NCBI RefSeq assembly: GCF_017874255.1
Contig: NZ_JAGGLD010000001.1
Span: 496,001-560,000 of the forward strand
Direction: 5' to 3'
DNA: 64,000 nt
DNA from: Paenibacillus shirakamiensis
GTDB taxonomy: Bacteria > Bacillota > Bacilli > Paenibacillales > Paenibacillaceae
Every line of letters starts with the position of its first letter. The stretch's first letter is position 1. The notes under the pieces were generated by a model. The model was given only the letters and a program-made list of their open reading frames with translations. It searched no databases and was not told the origin of the DNA. Shown piece by piece: positions 17,640 through 25,900 of this stretch. The translations under genes and the position numbers were made by a program.

Positions 17640-17702
17640 AACAGCGAGTTCATCGCGATGGTGGCCGACAAGCTGCGGATTGAGCATAAGGTAAGCTAGA
17701 CG
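17640..17702 (+). repeat. attR: right 63-bp direct repeat (original spo0A 3' end)
   Basis: Copy of 13948-14010 with one mismatch. It still encodes the Spo0A C-terminal [19 protein letters not shown] and stop but has no upstream gene. The adjacent terminator marks this side as the original chromosomal 3' end of spo0A. Confidence 0.92.
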
Positions 17703-17738
17703 ATTCCATTTGCTCAGAGTAATTCCATATAGTTAACA

Positions 17739-17783
17739 AAAAAACGCAAAGCCCTCAGAATCGCCGAGGATTTGCGTTTTTTT
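17739..17783 (+). terminator. Displaced native terminator of spo0A
   Basis: AACGCAAA (17743-17750) pairs with TTTGCGTT (17771-17778), with an inner CCTC/GAGG helix, and runs into a T-tract; an A-run on the other side makes it bidirectional. No gene on the + strand ends here except the attR copy of spo0A. Confidence 0.85.
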
Positions 17784-17921
17784 ATACTCGTTTATCTTCA
17801 TATGTTAGATTATCCAGATCAACTATTAACTGTATAACCTACTTTGACCTAATCCTGTTTTAACAATGTTGAGAAGAAGTTCGAGGGGGAGACGAGACTT
17901 CTTTATTTAATTTATAAATGA

Positions 17922-18389
17922 TTAGTAATCAAGACGACTTGTGATATATCCGGATACATGCCATGTGTTCGTACTATTATAAAACTTGAAATAATTGCCG
18001 ACGGGTTGGTTAAGCCCATACACGGTGCCAGGAATGGCGGAAGCGACCTTCACATTATTTTTATAAATATCATACTTGCCATAAATTTGATCCACGGTAG
18101 TCGATCCCAGACTGACTAGACGGAACTCAAAACGATCGCTTCCTACTTCCGCGATGGCGTTGAAGAACGCCTGATTGCCTGAGGCTAGAGGGACTTCAGT
18201 CCAACTTGCTATGGCGTTACCACTGGTCGAGGTTAACCAGTTGCCGGTCGTTCCATCCAATACATACAAAGGCTTCTGTGAGAAAATACCATGAACATAG
18301 GTAGTGGGTGCCGCAGAGCTACTTAAATTCCCCCCTAATAAGAAAATAGCAAACAGTAGTACAAGAGAAGCAGCTAATCTTTTTTTCAT
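17922..18389 (-). CDS. Secreted hypothetical protein
   Basis: A 155-aa protein with a clear signal peptide (KKRLAASLVLLFAIFLLGG, cleavage probably after SSSAA). The mature part, about 125 residues, is rich in Thr, Ser, Tyr and Asn with beta-strand character and no cysteines. AAGGAGTG lies 8 nt before ATG 18389. I do not recognise the family. It lies just outside the spo0A element, convergent with the displaced terminator. Confidence 0.7.
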   Translation of the reverse strand: MKKRLAASLVLLFAIFLLGGNLSSSAAPTTYVHGIFSQKPLYVLDGTTGNWLTSTSGNAIASWTEVPLASGNQAFFNAIAEVGSDRFEFRLVSLGSTTVDQIYGKYDIYKNNVKVASAIPGTVYGLNQPVGNYFKFYNSTNTWHVSGYITSRLDY

Positions 18390-18556
18390 GCTTCACACTC
18401 CTTCAGATTGGATAATTCCCCCTAATGGGAGCTTATGTTAAGCGCTCTAGTTTATACATGAAAATGAAATTAGGTCATTGTTCCTAGGCCAAGAAGGAAT
18501 CAGATTAGAGAAGTCGAATTACTCTAAATAGCATACAAATTTTAGGAGGATGCTAG

Positions 18557-18634
18557 GTGAGGGGGAAAGAGAATTACGTGAAGTATGATGTGGTTGAAGT
18601 TAGATACAAGAAAGATAGAAAATTGATTAAATAA
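18557..18634 (+). CDS. Possible 25-aa leader ORF
   Basis: GTG 18557 follows a strong AGGAGG by 8 nt and opens a 25-codon frame (MRGKENYVKYDVVEVRYKKD and five more residues) that stops 17 nt before the WG-repeat gene. It may be a leader peptide or a gene fragment; nothing proves that it is made. Confidence 0.3.
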   Translation: MRGKENYVKYDVVEVRYKKDRKLIK

Positions 18635-18650
18635 GAGGAGTTTTTTTGGG

Positions 18651-19886
18651 ATGAGAAAAAAATTATCCATATTATTTTTGACTATCGTTTTCATATGCTG
18701 CTTTACTTGGATAAAAGCCTCAGCGGTACCTTTAAATACAGGTGCCTTGTTCGTCATCAAGCAAAATGGCAAATATGGTTTCATAGATTCAAGTGGCAAG
18801 GTGAGAATTAAACCTCAGTTTGATTATGCCAGAGACTTCAAGGAAAATCGTGCATTGGTCGGTAAGCTAGTGGATAAGCAATTAAAAGTGGGCTTTATTG
18901 ATGAACAAGGAAAACTAGTCATCCCTTATACATATGAGAAAGTAGACGATTTTAACGAAGGCATGGCAGCGGTGCTTATGTATTCTGATGGCATAGTGAA
19001 GACAAAGTACATAGATAAATATGGAAAAGAGCCCTTTTCTATGGGGCCCTACGTTTCGGAAGGTTTCACTAATGGAAGAGCTGTAATTATAAGCAATTAT
19101 AAAGAAATGTTACTTGGTAAAAAAGGGAAAGCAAAAGTAGGAATCATGGATAATACAGGTAAAATTATTGTTGAGCCTCAGTATGAATACTCTTTGTCTG
19201 TGAATAATCTGGTTTTCGATGAAGGTTTGTCCCCGGTAAAAGTAGGAGATCAATATGGTTATTTGAATAAAGAGGGTGCTCTTGCTATTAAGTCACAATT
19301 TACTAATGCTGAACCATTCAAACATGGTATTGCCGCGGTCGAAGACGAGGAAGGTAAATGGGGGTATATTGACACCGTTGGCCATTATGTTATTCAATCT
19401 CAATATGATAAGGCTTATTCCTTTCAAGAAGGTCTAGCTCCAGTGATGAACGTGATGAATGGTGAAGAATTATGGGGCTTTATCGATAAGAATGGGAAGT
19501 ATATCATTCCCACGAAGTATAAAGATGTATCATCTTTTTCTGAAGGTCTAGCTCCAGTGATGGAAGAGGTGAATGGTGAAGAAAGGTGGGGCTTTATTGA
19601 TAAAAAAGGAAAATACATCATTCCTGCGAAGTATAAAAATGTATCACCTTTTTCTGAAGGACTAGCCTCGGTAACCTTAGAAAATGCGGAAGGAAACAAT
19701 ATAGAGGGTTATATCGACGCCAAAGGAACTATAGTTATTAAGCCGCAATATAATTTTGCAGATTCATTCCGTAACGGAATAGCAAGTGTAATAATTAGCG
19801 ATGATCCGGATGGTTTGAATCCTATGTACACAAAATATGGTTATATTAACAAGTTAGGTAAATATATATGGAAACCAACTAAATAA
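18651..19886 (+). CDS. Secreted WG-repeat protein
   Basis: A 411-aa protein with a signal peptide (LSILFLTIVFICCFTWIKASA) and about ten WG-type repeats such as KYGFIDSSGKVRIKPQFDYA and RWGFIDKKGKYIIP. WG repeats form beta-propeller-like extracellular or binding modules of mostly unknown function. Two adjacent 114-bp units (19428-19541 and 19542-19655) are nearly identical, a recent duplication of 38 residues. TAAGAGGAG precedes ATG at 9-10 nt. Confidence 0.85.
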   Translation: MRKKLSILFLTIVFICCFTWIKASAVPLNTGALFVIKQNGKYGFIDSSGKVRIKPQFDYARDFKENRALVGKLVDKQLKVGFIDEQGKLVIPYTYEKVDDFNEGMAAVLMYSDGIVKTKYIDKYGKEPFSMGPYVSEGFTNGRAVIISNYKEMLLGKKGKAKVGIMDNTGKIIVEPQYEYSLSVNNLVFDEGLSPVKVGDQYGYLNKEGALAIKSQFTNAEPFKHGIAAVEDEEGKWGYIDTVGHYVIQSQYDKAYSFQEGLAPVMNVMNGEELWGFIDKNGKYIIPTKYKDVSSFSEGLAPVMEEVNGEERWGFIDKKGKYIIPAKYKNVSPFSEGLASVTLENAEGNNIEGYIDAKGTIVIKPQYNFADSFRNGIASVIISDDPDGLNPMYTKYGYINKLGKYIWKPTK

Positions 19887-20236
19887 AATGAACTTCGGTT
19901 GCATCAAAAAAGAGTCCTGCATGATATGGCACATTCGCCTGTTCAAGTAAGACTCTTTTTGCGCAGCATAAATGAGTTATTTTTATGTATAATGATTTGG
20001 CTTTTCTGATTTCTTTGTATCAGTTGCATTCAGCAATAGAACCTTTCTATAACTACATAGAGGGCATTTATAACTAAGCAGATCAGGAAAATGATAAAGT
20101 AAAATTATAAATCCTATTTAATAGGTAAGTTTTATCGGTTTAAAAGATATTGAATTTAAGAGATCATGATCTAAATAAAATATTTTAGTATTAAGAGATC
20201 ATATCGATTATTAGACTTGGAAGCAGGTGAGTCTTA
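19887..20236. other. Intergenic region: terminator and paired TAAGAGATCAT repeats
   Basis: AAAAAGAGTC (19907-19916) and GACTCTTTTT (19951-19960) form a terminator for the WG gene. Further on, the 11-bp sequence TAAGAGATCAT occurs at 20157-20167 and 20192-20202, 35 bp apart, just upstream of the oxidoreductase gene; this could be a regulator binding array. No ORF is convincing here. Confidence 0.5.
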
Positions 20237-21241
20237 ATGGAAAAGATACAGCTTAGTATTTTGGACCAAAGTCCTGTGTATGCTGGAGAGACACCAGAGG
20301 AAGCTTTGATCCATACGATTCAATTGGCACGTCAGGCGGAACAGTGGGGATATAAGAGATTCTGGGTGTCAGAACATCATAATACGAAGCAGTTGGCTGG
20401 TTCATCTCCAGAAGTGCTGATATCCTTTTTACTGGCGCAGACTTCTAAAATAAGAATTGGCTCCGGTGGTATTATGCTTCAACATTATAGCCCATATAAG
20501 GTAGCAGAGAACTTCAACTTGTTATCATCGCTTGCTCCAGGACGTGTAGATCTTGGCATTGGACGCGCGCCAGGGGGATTTCCGAAGTCCACACAGGCAT
20601 TACAAAAGGGAGTTGCTAAGCAAGTTCCTCTGGAAGAAAAATTAACTGAATTGCAGAAATATGTACAAAGTCCTCTTCAAGGTGCAGAAGAGCTGCACGC
20701 TACCCCTGTTCCAGCTGTATCTGCTGAACTTTATTTGCTAGGTACAAGTAGCGGGAGTGCAGAGTTAGCCGCAGAACAGGGACTACCTTATGTATTTGCC
20801 CATTTTATTAACAGTGATCCTCTCATTGCTGCACAAGCTATAGAGCGGTATCGAGAGCAATTTAATCGAACTAAAGGACAGGAGCCGAGAGTAATATTAG
20901 CTTTGTCCTTAGTTGCAGCAGAAACGGATGACGAAGCTGAGCATTTGGTCGAGAAGTTTCTGAATGTTAAAGTATTTCTTGGGGATGGTAAGTCTGTAAA
21001 TCTAACCACAATTGAATCTGCTGAAGAATTCGGTCAGCAATCAGGTCAAAGCTATACGATTGAGGCCAAAGAAGCCTTATTCATTCGGGGGTCGAAGGAG
21101 ACCATACGCAAGCAACTTCTTAGTTTGCAACAGCAGTATAACGTGGACGAATTCATAATAACTGCCCCCGTTCGAAGTTTCTCAGCTAAATGGCGCTCCT
21201 ATGAGCTTATTCAGGAGGCTTTTGCAGAACAACCCGTTTGA
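20237..21241 (+). CDS. LLM class flavin-dependent oxidoreductase (luciferase-like)
   Basis: A 334-aa bacterial-luciferase-fold protein. Family marks are LSILDQSPVYAGETPEEAL at the start, AEQWGYKRFWVSEHHNTKQLAGSSPE, the flavin-binding segment IGSGGIMLQHYSPYKVAENF and LAPGRVDLGIGRAPG. Such enzymes use FMN and a reductant to oxidise small substrates; the substrate is not deducible. The GNAT gene follows within 42 nt and probably shares the transcript. Confidence 0.9.
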   Translation: MEKIQLSILDQSPVYAGETPEEALIHTIQLARQAEQWGYKRFWVSEHHNTKQLAGSSPEVLISFLLAQTSKIRIGSGGIMLQHYSPYKVAENFNLLSSLAPGRVDLGIGRAPGGFPKSTQALQKGVAKQVPLEEKLTELQKYVQSPLQGAEELHATPVPAVSAELYLLGTSSGSAELAAEQGLPYVFAHFINSDPLIAAQAIERYREQFNRTKGQEPRVILALSLVAAETDDEAEHLVEKFLNVKVFLGDGKSVNLTTIESAEEFGQQSGQSYTIEAKEALFIRGSKETIRKQLLSLQQQYNVDEFIITAPVRSFSAKWRSYELIQEAFAEQPV

Positions 21242-21282
21242 GGTGTATGCTGGAACTCATACTGGAAGGAGAAGATTTCAAA

Positions 21283-21825
21283 ATGACAGAAGCAATAGAT
21301 GTGCTCATCATTCGTGATGCAGAGGAGCGTGACCAGCCACGTATAGAGGCATTGGTGGTAGAATCCTACAGCCAGTATGAGCATGGGATGGAAGCAGAGC
21401 GATGGAAGCAATATATCGATTCAATAAGAGATTCCGTATATAAAGAAGGGCCTACCGCTAGAATTATCGCCGAGTTGAATGGTGATATTGTGGGAAGTTT
21501 ACTGGTATTCGATTCCTCCGATGTGGCATATGGCAATCCGGATCTTAATATCCACTCACCAATCATAAGGTTACTGGCTACATCCCCAAGGGCTAGGGGT
21601 AAAGGCATTGCAACGCAATTGATTCAGGAGACGGCAAGAAGAGCCCTTCTAACGGGAGCGGAGTCCATTCATTTGCATACGTCTGATCTTATGGCACCGG
21701 CGATAAGACTATATGAGTACCTTGGGTTTGAACGGGTCACGGATAAAGAAATGCAAAATGGTGAAGTGCTTGTAAAATGTTATCGATTAGATTTGAATCG
21801 TGAACAGGCCTGGGTTACTTCCTGA
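21283..21825 (+). CDS. GNAT family N-acetyltransferase
   Basis: A 180-aa protein with the GNAT acetyl-CoA site: LLATSPRARGKGIATQLIQE matches the R/Q-x-x-G-x-G/A motif, followed by IHLHTSDLMAPAIRLYEYLGF and the terminal YRLDL strand. ATG 21283 is chosen from AAGGAG 11 nt upstream; an earlier GTG at 21238 has no site. The acceptor substrate is unknown. It overlaps nothing and follows the flavin oxidoreductase. Confidence 0.85.
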   Translation: MTEAIDVLIIRDAEERDQPRIEALVVESYSQYEHGMEAERWKQYIDSIRDSVYKEGPTARIIAELNGDIVGSLLVFDSSDVAYGNPDLNIHSPIIRLLATSPRARGKGIATQLIQETARRALLTGAESIHLHTSDLMAPAIRLYEYLGFERVTDKEMQNGEVLVKCYRLDLNREQAWVTS

Positions 21826-21857
21826 TACCTCTGTAATATTCTTGTCATAAGCATCTA

Positions 21858-21888
21858 GTCGCTTCGCTCTATGCGGGCGGCTTTTTTT
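21858..21888 (+). terminator. Terminator after the GNAT gene
   Basis: GTCGC (21858-21862) pairs with GCGGC (21877-21881, one G-U), followed by seven T. The remaining 200 bp to the next gene are AT-rich and show nothing I can name. Confidence 0.65.
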
Positions 21889-22104
21889 GATTTTATCCAT
21901 TTAGAATGAGCTTTGGATCTGGAGAATAAGATAAACCTAAGACCATAAGAAATTATGCTTTCTCGAGATTTTGGAGTATGATCTTTAAAGGAAAACGGAT
22001 CACGTAATACCTAGCGAGCATGTAACTTTTTTGAGTTTATGTGCGTTTAAGTATGTAGTTTCCGTAATATGATGTTGGGTTAGGTAGAAGGGAGTATGGA
22101 AGGT

Positions 22105-22485
22105 ATGGCGTTTTTAGTGAATTATGAAGATCATAATGATCAACAAACTACTAAAATAATGAGTTTTGACACGATGGTCGCGGCTGAGGCCGAAGCAGAA
22201 CAGTTACGTCAGCAGGGTTTTAAGGGCGTAACTATAATTTCTCCACGTAGAAACGCTGCGAACAGGAACTGGATCGGGTTCGCTCTCAAAATCTTCGGTA
22301 TCTTGTTTATTGTTGGAGGTTTAATAGCAGGAATAATAACAGGAAAAGATAGCGTAAGTGAAGGATTTGACAAAATCATTGCGGTAGAATGGTGGGTATT
22401 AGGAGCAATGATTGGGGCTTTTTTCTATGGAATTGGAGAAATTATAAAATTATTGGATCTTATATATAAGCGTAATCAAACCTAA
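22105..22485 (+). CDS. Small membrane protein, unknown
   Basis: A 126-aa protein: a soluble N-terminal part of about 55 residues (MAFLVNYEDHNDQQTTKIMS) with a predicted helix AAEAEAEQLRQQGFKGVTII, then two membrane helices (ALKIFGILFIVGGLIAGII and WVLGAMIGAFFYGIGEIIKL). ATG 22105 is favoured by spacing to GAAGGGAG; ATG 22096 lies too close. Family not recognised. The next gene starts 22 nt later. Confidence 0.65.
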   Translation: MAFLVNYEDHNDQQTTKIMSFDTMVAAEAEAEQLRQQGFKGVTIISPRRNAANRNWIGFALKIFGILFIVGGLIAGIITGKDSVSEGFDKIIAVEWWVLGAMIGAFFYGIGEIIKLLDLIYKRNQT

Positions 22486-22506
22486 GCAGTTAAGGAGCCG
22501 CATATC

Positions 22507-22725
22507 ATGAATCAAGATTCTGTTGATAGCAAGCAGACTGATCCTTCTGAGCACTGGATTAACTTTCAGCCTATGGTGCCAGAACTGAGAAACCAGATTA
22601 TAGAACTCTACGCTCAGATTGATCAGCTCAAAGGAGAAAATCAGCGACTAAGAAAAGCCTTACTTCTTCAGGCATCGCGTGAACCTAAAATGTCAAGTAA
22701 GCTCAAAAATGCATTGTACGAATAG
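22507..22725 (+). CDS. Small coiled-coil protein, unknown
   Basis: A 72-aa cytoplasmic protein with a central heptad-like helix (LRNQIIELYAQIDQLKGENQ, continuing RLRKALLLQ), indicating a short coiled coil. AAGGAG lies 9 nt before ATG. A strong terminator follows (AATACCCCCAGA 22742-22753 with TCTGGGGGTATT 22765-22776). Function unknown. Confidence 0.65.
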   Translation: MNQDSVDSKQTDPSEHWINFQPMVPELRNQIIELYAQIDQLKGENQRLRKALLLQASREPKMSSKLKNALYE

Positions 22726-22741
22726 CTGAATAATCTATGCG

Positions 22742-22780
22742 AATACCCCCAGAGGCTTGTAGCTTCTGGGGGTATTTTAT
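22742..22780 (+). terminator. Terminator after the coiled-coil gene
   Basis: A perfect 12-bp stem with an 11-nt loop, then TTTTAT. Confidence 0.85.
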
Positions 22781-22873
22781 ATAAGTAATATTAACATTAA
22801 CTGTATAAAGAGCAGGACAAAGACTATTCTTTGTTAATTAAATGAATAAGCCGAACAAACATTAGCAACAAAT

Positions 22874-23173
22874 CTAGACATCCAACTGCTTGGTGGATGG
22901 TTTGTTCTTTGATCTGGGACCGGTATAGTTGCGCTTATGGTCGCGGAAATAAATCCACCCTCCCAAAAAAGACATACCTATAGCGAACATAACTAATCCT
23001 CCCACAAAACGCATCCAATCAAACGTCACATGAGTAAGATTGTCATTGCCATGGTCAGACATATAGAAGAATATCGCGTCCTTCATAAATATAAAGCCAA
23101 TCATGGCAATAATACCAGGAATTACGAGAATTAAGACAGCTATAAAACGGGCCGTAAGGGTTTTCATACTCAT
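22874..23173 (-). CDS. yqzF: DUF2627 membrane protein (YqzF type)
   Basis: A 99-aa protein with two membrane helices (FIAVLILVIPGIIAMIGFIF and FVGGLVMFAIGMSFLGGWIY) and a basic C-terminal tail. Length and sequence fit the YqzF/DUF2627 family, which in Bacillus also lies beside the bkd genes. It is divergent from lpdV. Function unknown. Confidence 0.8.
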   Translation of the reverse strand: MSMKTLTARFIAVLILVIPGIIAMIGFIFMKDAIFFYMSDHGNDNLTHVTFDWMRFVGGLVMFAIGMSFLGGWIYFRDHKRNYTGPRSKNKPSTKQLDV

Positions 23174-23252
23174 GTGTGTACCTTCTTTTCCATAAGATTC
23201 ATATTCTCTATCATAACCTAGAGGCCGAACATCTGTCTATTTGCTGCTCTAT

Positions 23253-23280
23253 TTGTATTCACGCCAAAACAAGGTACAAT
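23253..23280 (+). promoter_or_regulatory. Sigma-A promoter of lpdV
   Basis: TTGTAT (23253-23258), 16-bp spacer, TACAAT (23275-23280), about 40 nt before the gene. No sigma-54 -24/-12 element is visible, unlike the sigma-L-driven bkd operon of B. subtilis. Confidence 0.55.
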
Positions 23281-23323
23281 ATGTTCCATAGAGTTTTATG
23301 ATCATGGTTAGTGGAGGTTTGAA

Positions 23324-24742
23324 ATGACAATTACATGTGATGTAGCCGTGTTAGGCGGAGGAACAGGTGGGTATGCCGCTGCCATTCGGGCAGCTCAATT
23401 AGGCAAAGATGTCGTGATTATAGAGAAAGACAAGTTAGGCGGTACCTGTCTACATAAGGGATGTATCCCTAGCAAGAGCCTGCTTCGTAGTGCAGAATTG
23501 TATGCTCAAATGAAAGATAGTGAAAGCTATGGAATAGCTACCACCGGGGTTGAACTTATCTTTCCCAAAGTGCAGCAGCGCAAAGAAGGGATTGTGGACA
23601 AGCTCTATTCAGGTCTGCAAGGATTGATGCGCAAACATAAGATTCGTGTCATCCAAGGCAATGGGCGAGTGATTGGACCTTCCATTTTTTCTCCTAAAAG
23701 TGGGGCAGTGGCTGTTGAATTAGCGGATGGTGAGATGGAGACGATTGTTCCAAATCATCTAATTATAGCGACGGGTTCACGGCCTAGAATTTTATCTGGG
23801 TTAGAGCCAGACATGACCTATATCCTCAGCAGCGATGAAGCACTGACACTTGAGGAACTTCCGCGTTCTATTTTGATCGTAGGTGGCGGGGTAATTGGCG
23901 TAGAGTGGGCTTCCATGCTGCATGATTTTGGGGTAGAAGTTACCCTTGTTGAGGCAGCATCTCAGATCCTGCCTGCTGAAGACGAAGATGTGGCGAAGGA
24001 GCTTCGCAAAATTTTTGCAGCACGAGGCATTAAAATTTTGACCGATACTACAATTATTGCGGACTCTCTCGTAAAAGGAGAGGGGGTAGCGATCCGAGCT
24101 GAACAGAAAGGTCAACCGATTGAACTACAAGCAGAAAAGTTGCTACTCTCCATTGGGCGTCAAGCGAATGTTGAAGGATTAGGTCTTGAAAATACGGATA
24201 TTGGTCTACAGCAGGGGTTCATCCGCGTCAATGATCATATGCAGACGACTGAACCTCATATCTATGCAATTGGTGATTGTATTGGGGGCTTGCAACTTGC
24301 GCATGCTGCAAGTCATGAAGGTATCATAGCAGTCCATCACCTTTCCGGGGAACCTTCCCACGGTTACAATCCATTGCATACTCCTCGTTGTGTATACACT
24401 AGACCCGAGGTAGCTTCCGTCGGTATGACAGAGAAGCAGGCTCGTGCCAAGGGCCATACACTCAAGATCGGTAAGTTCCCTTTCCAAGCCATCGGCAAAG
24501 CTTTAGTGCAAGGGGAAAAGGAAGGGTTTGTGAAGCTGATAGCAGATGCAAACACGCAAGATATTCTTGGTGTACACATGATCGGAGCCCATGTAACGGA
24601 ATTAATAGGAGAAGCTACGCTTGCTCAGGTGCTGGATGCTACCCCTTGGGAAATTGGAAGTACGGTGCATGCTCATCCAACCTTGGCAGAGATTATCGGA
24701 GAAGCCGCTCTAGCCATGGATGGACGAGCCATTGGTCTCTAA
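23324..24742 (+). CDS. lpdV: Dihydrolipoyl dehydrogenase (E3) of the branched-chain complex
   Basis: A 472-aa flavoprotein: FAD site VAVLGGGTGGYAAAIRAAQ, redox cysteines in GGTCLHKGCIPSKS, NAD site ILIVGGGVIGVEWASMLHDF, second FAD motif IYAIGDCIGGLQLAHAA and the catalytic His region VHAHPTLAEI. It re-oxidises dihydrolipoamide of the BkdB subunit with NAD+. E1 alpha, E1 beta and E2 genes follow directly, which identifies it as the branched-chain E3. Confidence 0.95.
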   Translation: MTITCDVAVLGGGTGGYAAAIRAAQLGKDVVIIEKDKLGGTCLHKGCIPSKSLLRSAELYAQMKDSESYGIATTGVELIFPKVQQRKEGIVDKLYSGLQGLMRKHKIRVIQGNGRVIGPSIFSPKSGAVAVELADGEMETIVPNHLIIATGSRPRILSGLEPDMTYILSSDEALTLEELPRSILIVGGGVIGVEWASMLHDFGVEVTLVEAASQILPAEDEDVAKELRKIFAARGIKILTDTTIIADSLVKGEGVAIRAEQKGQPIELQAEKLLLSIGRQANVEGLGLENTDIGLQQGFIRVNDHMQTTEPHIYAIGDCIGGLQLAHAASHEGIIAVHHLSGEPSHGYNPLHTPRCVYTRPEVASVGMTEKQARAKGHTLKIGKFPFQAIGKALVQGEKEGFVKLIADANTQDILGVHMIGAHVTELIGEATLAQVLDATPWEIGSTVHAHPTLAEIIGEAALAMDGRAIGL

Positions 24743-24871
24743 TAGACGTAAGGTGTTTTCTTTTTAGGATGAAAGGGATTATAATAGAGTTAACCCTAGT
24801 CTTAGTACCAGGTTATAAGACGAGGCATTGACTGAGGTCTTTGGCTCTATAATTAAGGAGGTAACTCCCCT

Positions 24872-25900
24872 ATGAATACGAAATCAACGGTGAATACCAA
24901 AACAAAACATGAGCAGTTGGGACTGACTCATGCTGAAGTGATCGATATGTACAGATATACTTTGATGGCCAGAAAGTTCGATGAACGCAATATGCTCCTG
25001 CAACGTGCAGGCAAAATTAACTTTCACGTGTCTGGTATAGGTCAGGAGACGGCTCAAGTAGCGGCGATGTTCGCACTAGATCGAAGTCGCGACTACTTCC
25101 TTCCTTACTACCGAGATTACGGAGCTGTTTTAGCAGCTGGCATGACTCTTCGTGAACTTATGTTGTCTGCTTTTGCCAAGGCTGAAGATCCGAACAGTGG
25201 CGGACGTCAAATGCCGGGGCACTTCGGAAGTAAACGCCTGCGCATTGTGACAGGTTCAAGCCCTGTAACTACACAAGTACCTCATGCTGTGGGCGTGGCC
25301 CTTGCAGCTAAGATGCAGAAGAAAGATATCGTATCTTTTGTCACTTTTGGAGAAGGTTCCAGCAACCAGGGCGATTTCCATGAGGGTTGTAATTTTGCTG
25401 GGGTTCATAAGTTGCCAGTTATCATCATGTGTGAGAATAACCAGTATGCGATCTCCGTACCTATTCATAAGCAGTTGGCAGGTAAAGTAAGCGATCGTGC
25501 TCTTGGATACGGGTTCCCAGGTATTCGGGTAGATGGGAATGATGCTTTGGAAGTATACCGCGTCGTCAAAGAAGCAAGAGAACGCGCCATTCGTGGTGAA
25601 GGTCCTACTTTGATTGAGGCGATGATGTATCGCTTGTCTCCGCACTCCACGTCTGACAATGATCTAGCTTATCGGACCAAAGATGAAGTCGATGAGAACT
25701 GGACAAAGGACGGCCTGCCGAAGTTAAAGGCATACTTGATCGAATGTGGGATTTGGAGCGAGGAGCAAGACGAAGCTATGTCTGCTGAGATTGCAAAAGA
25801 ACTCAAAGAGGCGATTGAGTCTGCGGATAAAGCTCCGTTCCCTAAGCCAGAAGATACTTTATTGCATGTCTACCATGGGGATGAAGGGAGTGTGCTCTAA
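24872..25900 (+). CDS. bkdAA: Branched-chain 2-oxoacid dehydrogenase E1 alpha
   Basis: A 342-aa ThDP enzyme subunit: YYRDYGAVLAAGM, GRQMPGHFGS, the ThDP motif FGEGSSNQGDFHEGCNFAGV and NNQYAISVP, and the phosphorylation-loop-like YRLSPHSTSDND typical of branched-chain E1 alpha. It decarboxylates 2-oxo acids from Val, Leu and Ile, supplying branched acyl-CoA primers for iso and anteiso fatty acids. AAGGAGGT precedes ATG. The stop overlaps the next start by 1 nt. Confidence 0.95.
   Translation: MNTKSTVNTKTKHEQLGLTHAEVIDMYRYTLMARKFDERNMLLQRAGKINFHVSGIGQETAQVAAMFALDRSRDYFLPYYRDYGAVLAAGMTLRELMLSAFAKAEDPNSGGRQMPGHFGSKRLRIVTGSSPVTTQVPHAVGVALAAKMQKKDIVSFVTFGEGSSNQGDFHEGCNFAGVHKLPVIIMCENNQYAISVPIHKQLAGKVSDRALGYGFPGIRVDGNDALEVYRVVKEARERAIRGEGPTLIEAMMYRLSPHSTSDNDLAYRTKDEVDENWTKDGLPKLKAYLIECGIWSEEQDEAMSAEIAKELKEAIESADKAPFPKPEDTLLHVYHGDEGSVL

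Larger units (their letters stand above)
14011..17702. mobile_element. Decayed integrative element inserted in the spo0A 3' end
   Basis: The 3,692-bp segment between and including one copy of the 63-bp repeat is absent from the expected spo0A locus: the spo0A-type terminator appears only after the right repeat. Content, left to right: att-proximal repeat arms, a UUCG terminator, a Bro-N antirepressor with a nonsense codon, two small phage-like ORFs, a membrane-anchored protein, a secreted protein, and a tyrosine-recombinase remnant reading away from the right end. Loss of the recombinase HxxR and Tyr region indicates that it can no longer move by itself. It could be a prophage or IME remnant; no structural or transfer genes remain. 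Confidence 0.85.

Noticed and set aside
17484-17699. Open frame on + ending in Spo0A C-terminal residues
   Set aside because: It is the attR copy of the spo0A 3' end read together with unrelated upstream bases; there is no ribosome site and the minus-strand integrase covers its start.
17874-17903. AAGAAGT/ACTTCTT hairpin as terminator of the 17922 gene
   Set aside because: Stem is short and AT-rich and the minus-strand side has no T-tract.
24828-24853. TTGACT and TATAAT before bkdAA as a promoter
   Set aside because: The spacer is only 14 bp and transcription would start inside the ribosome site.
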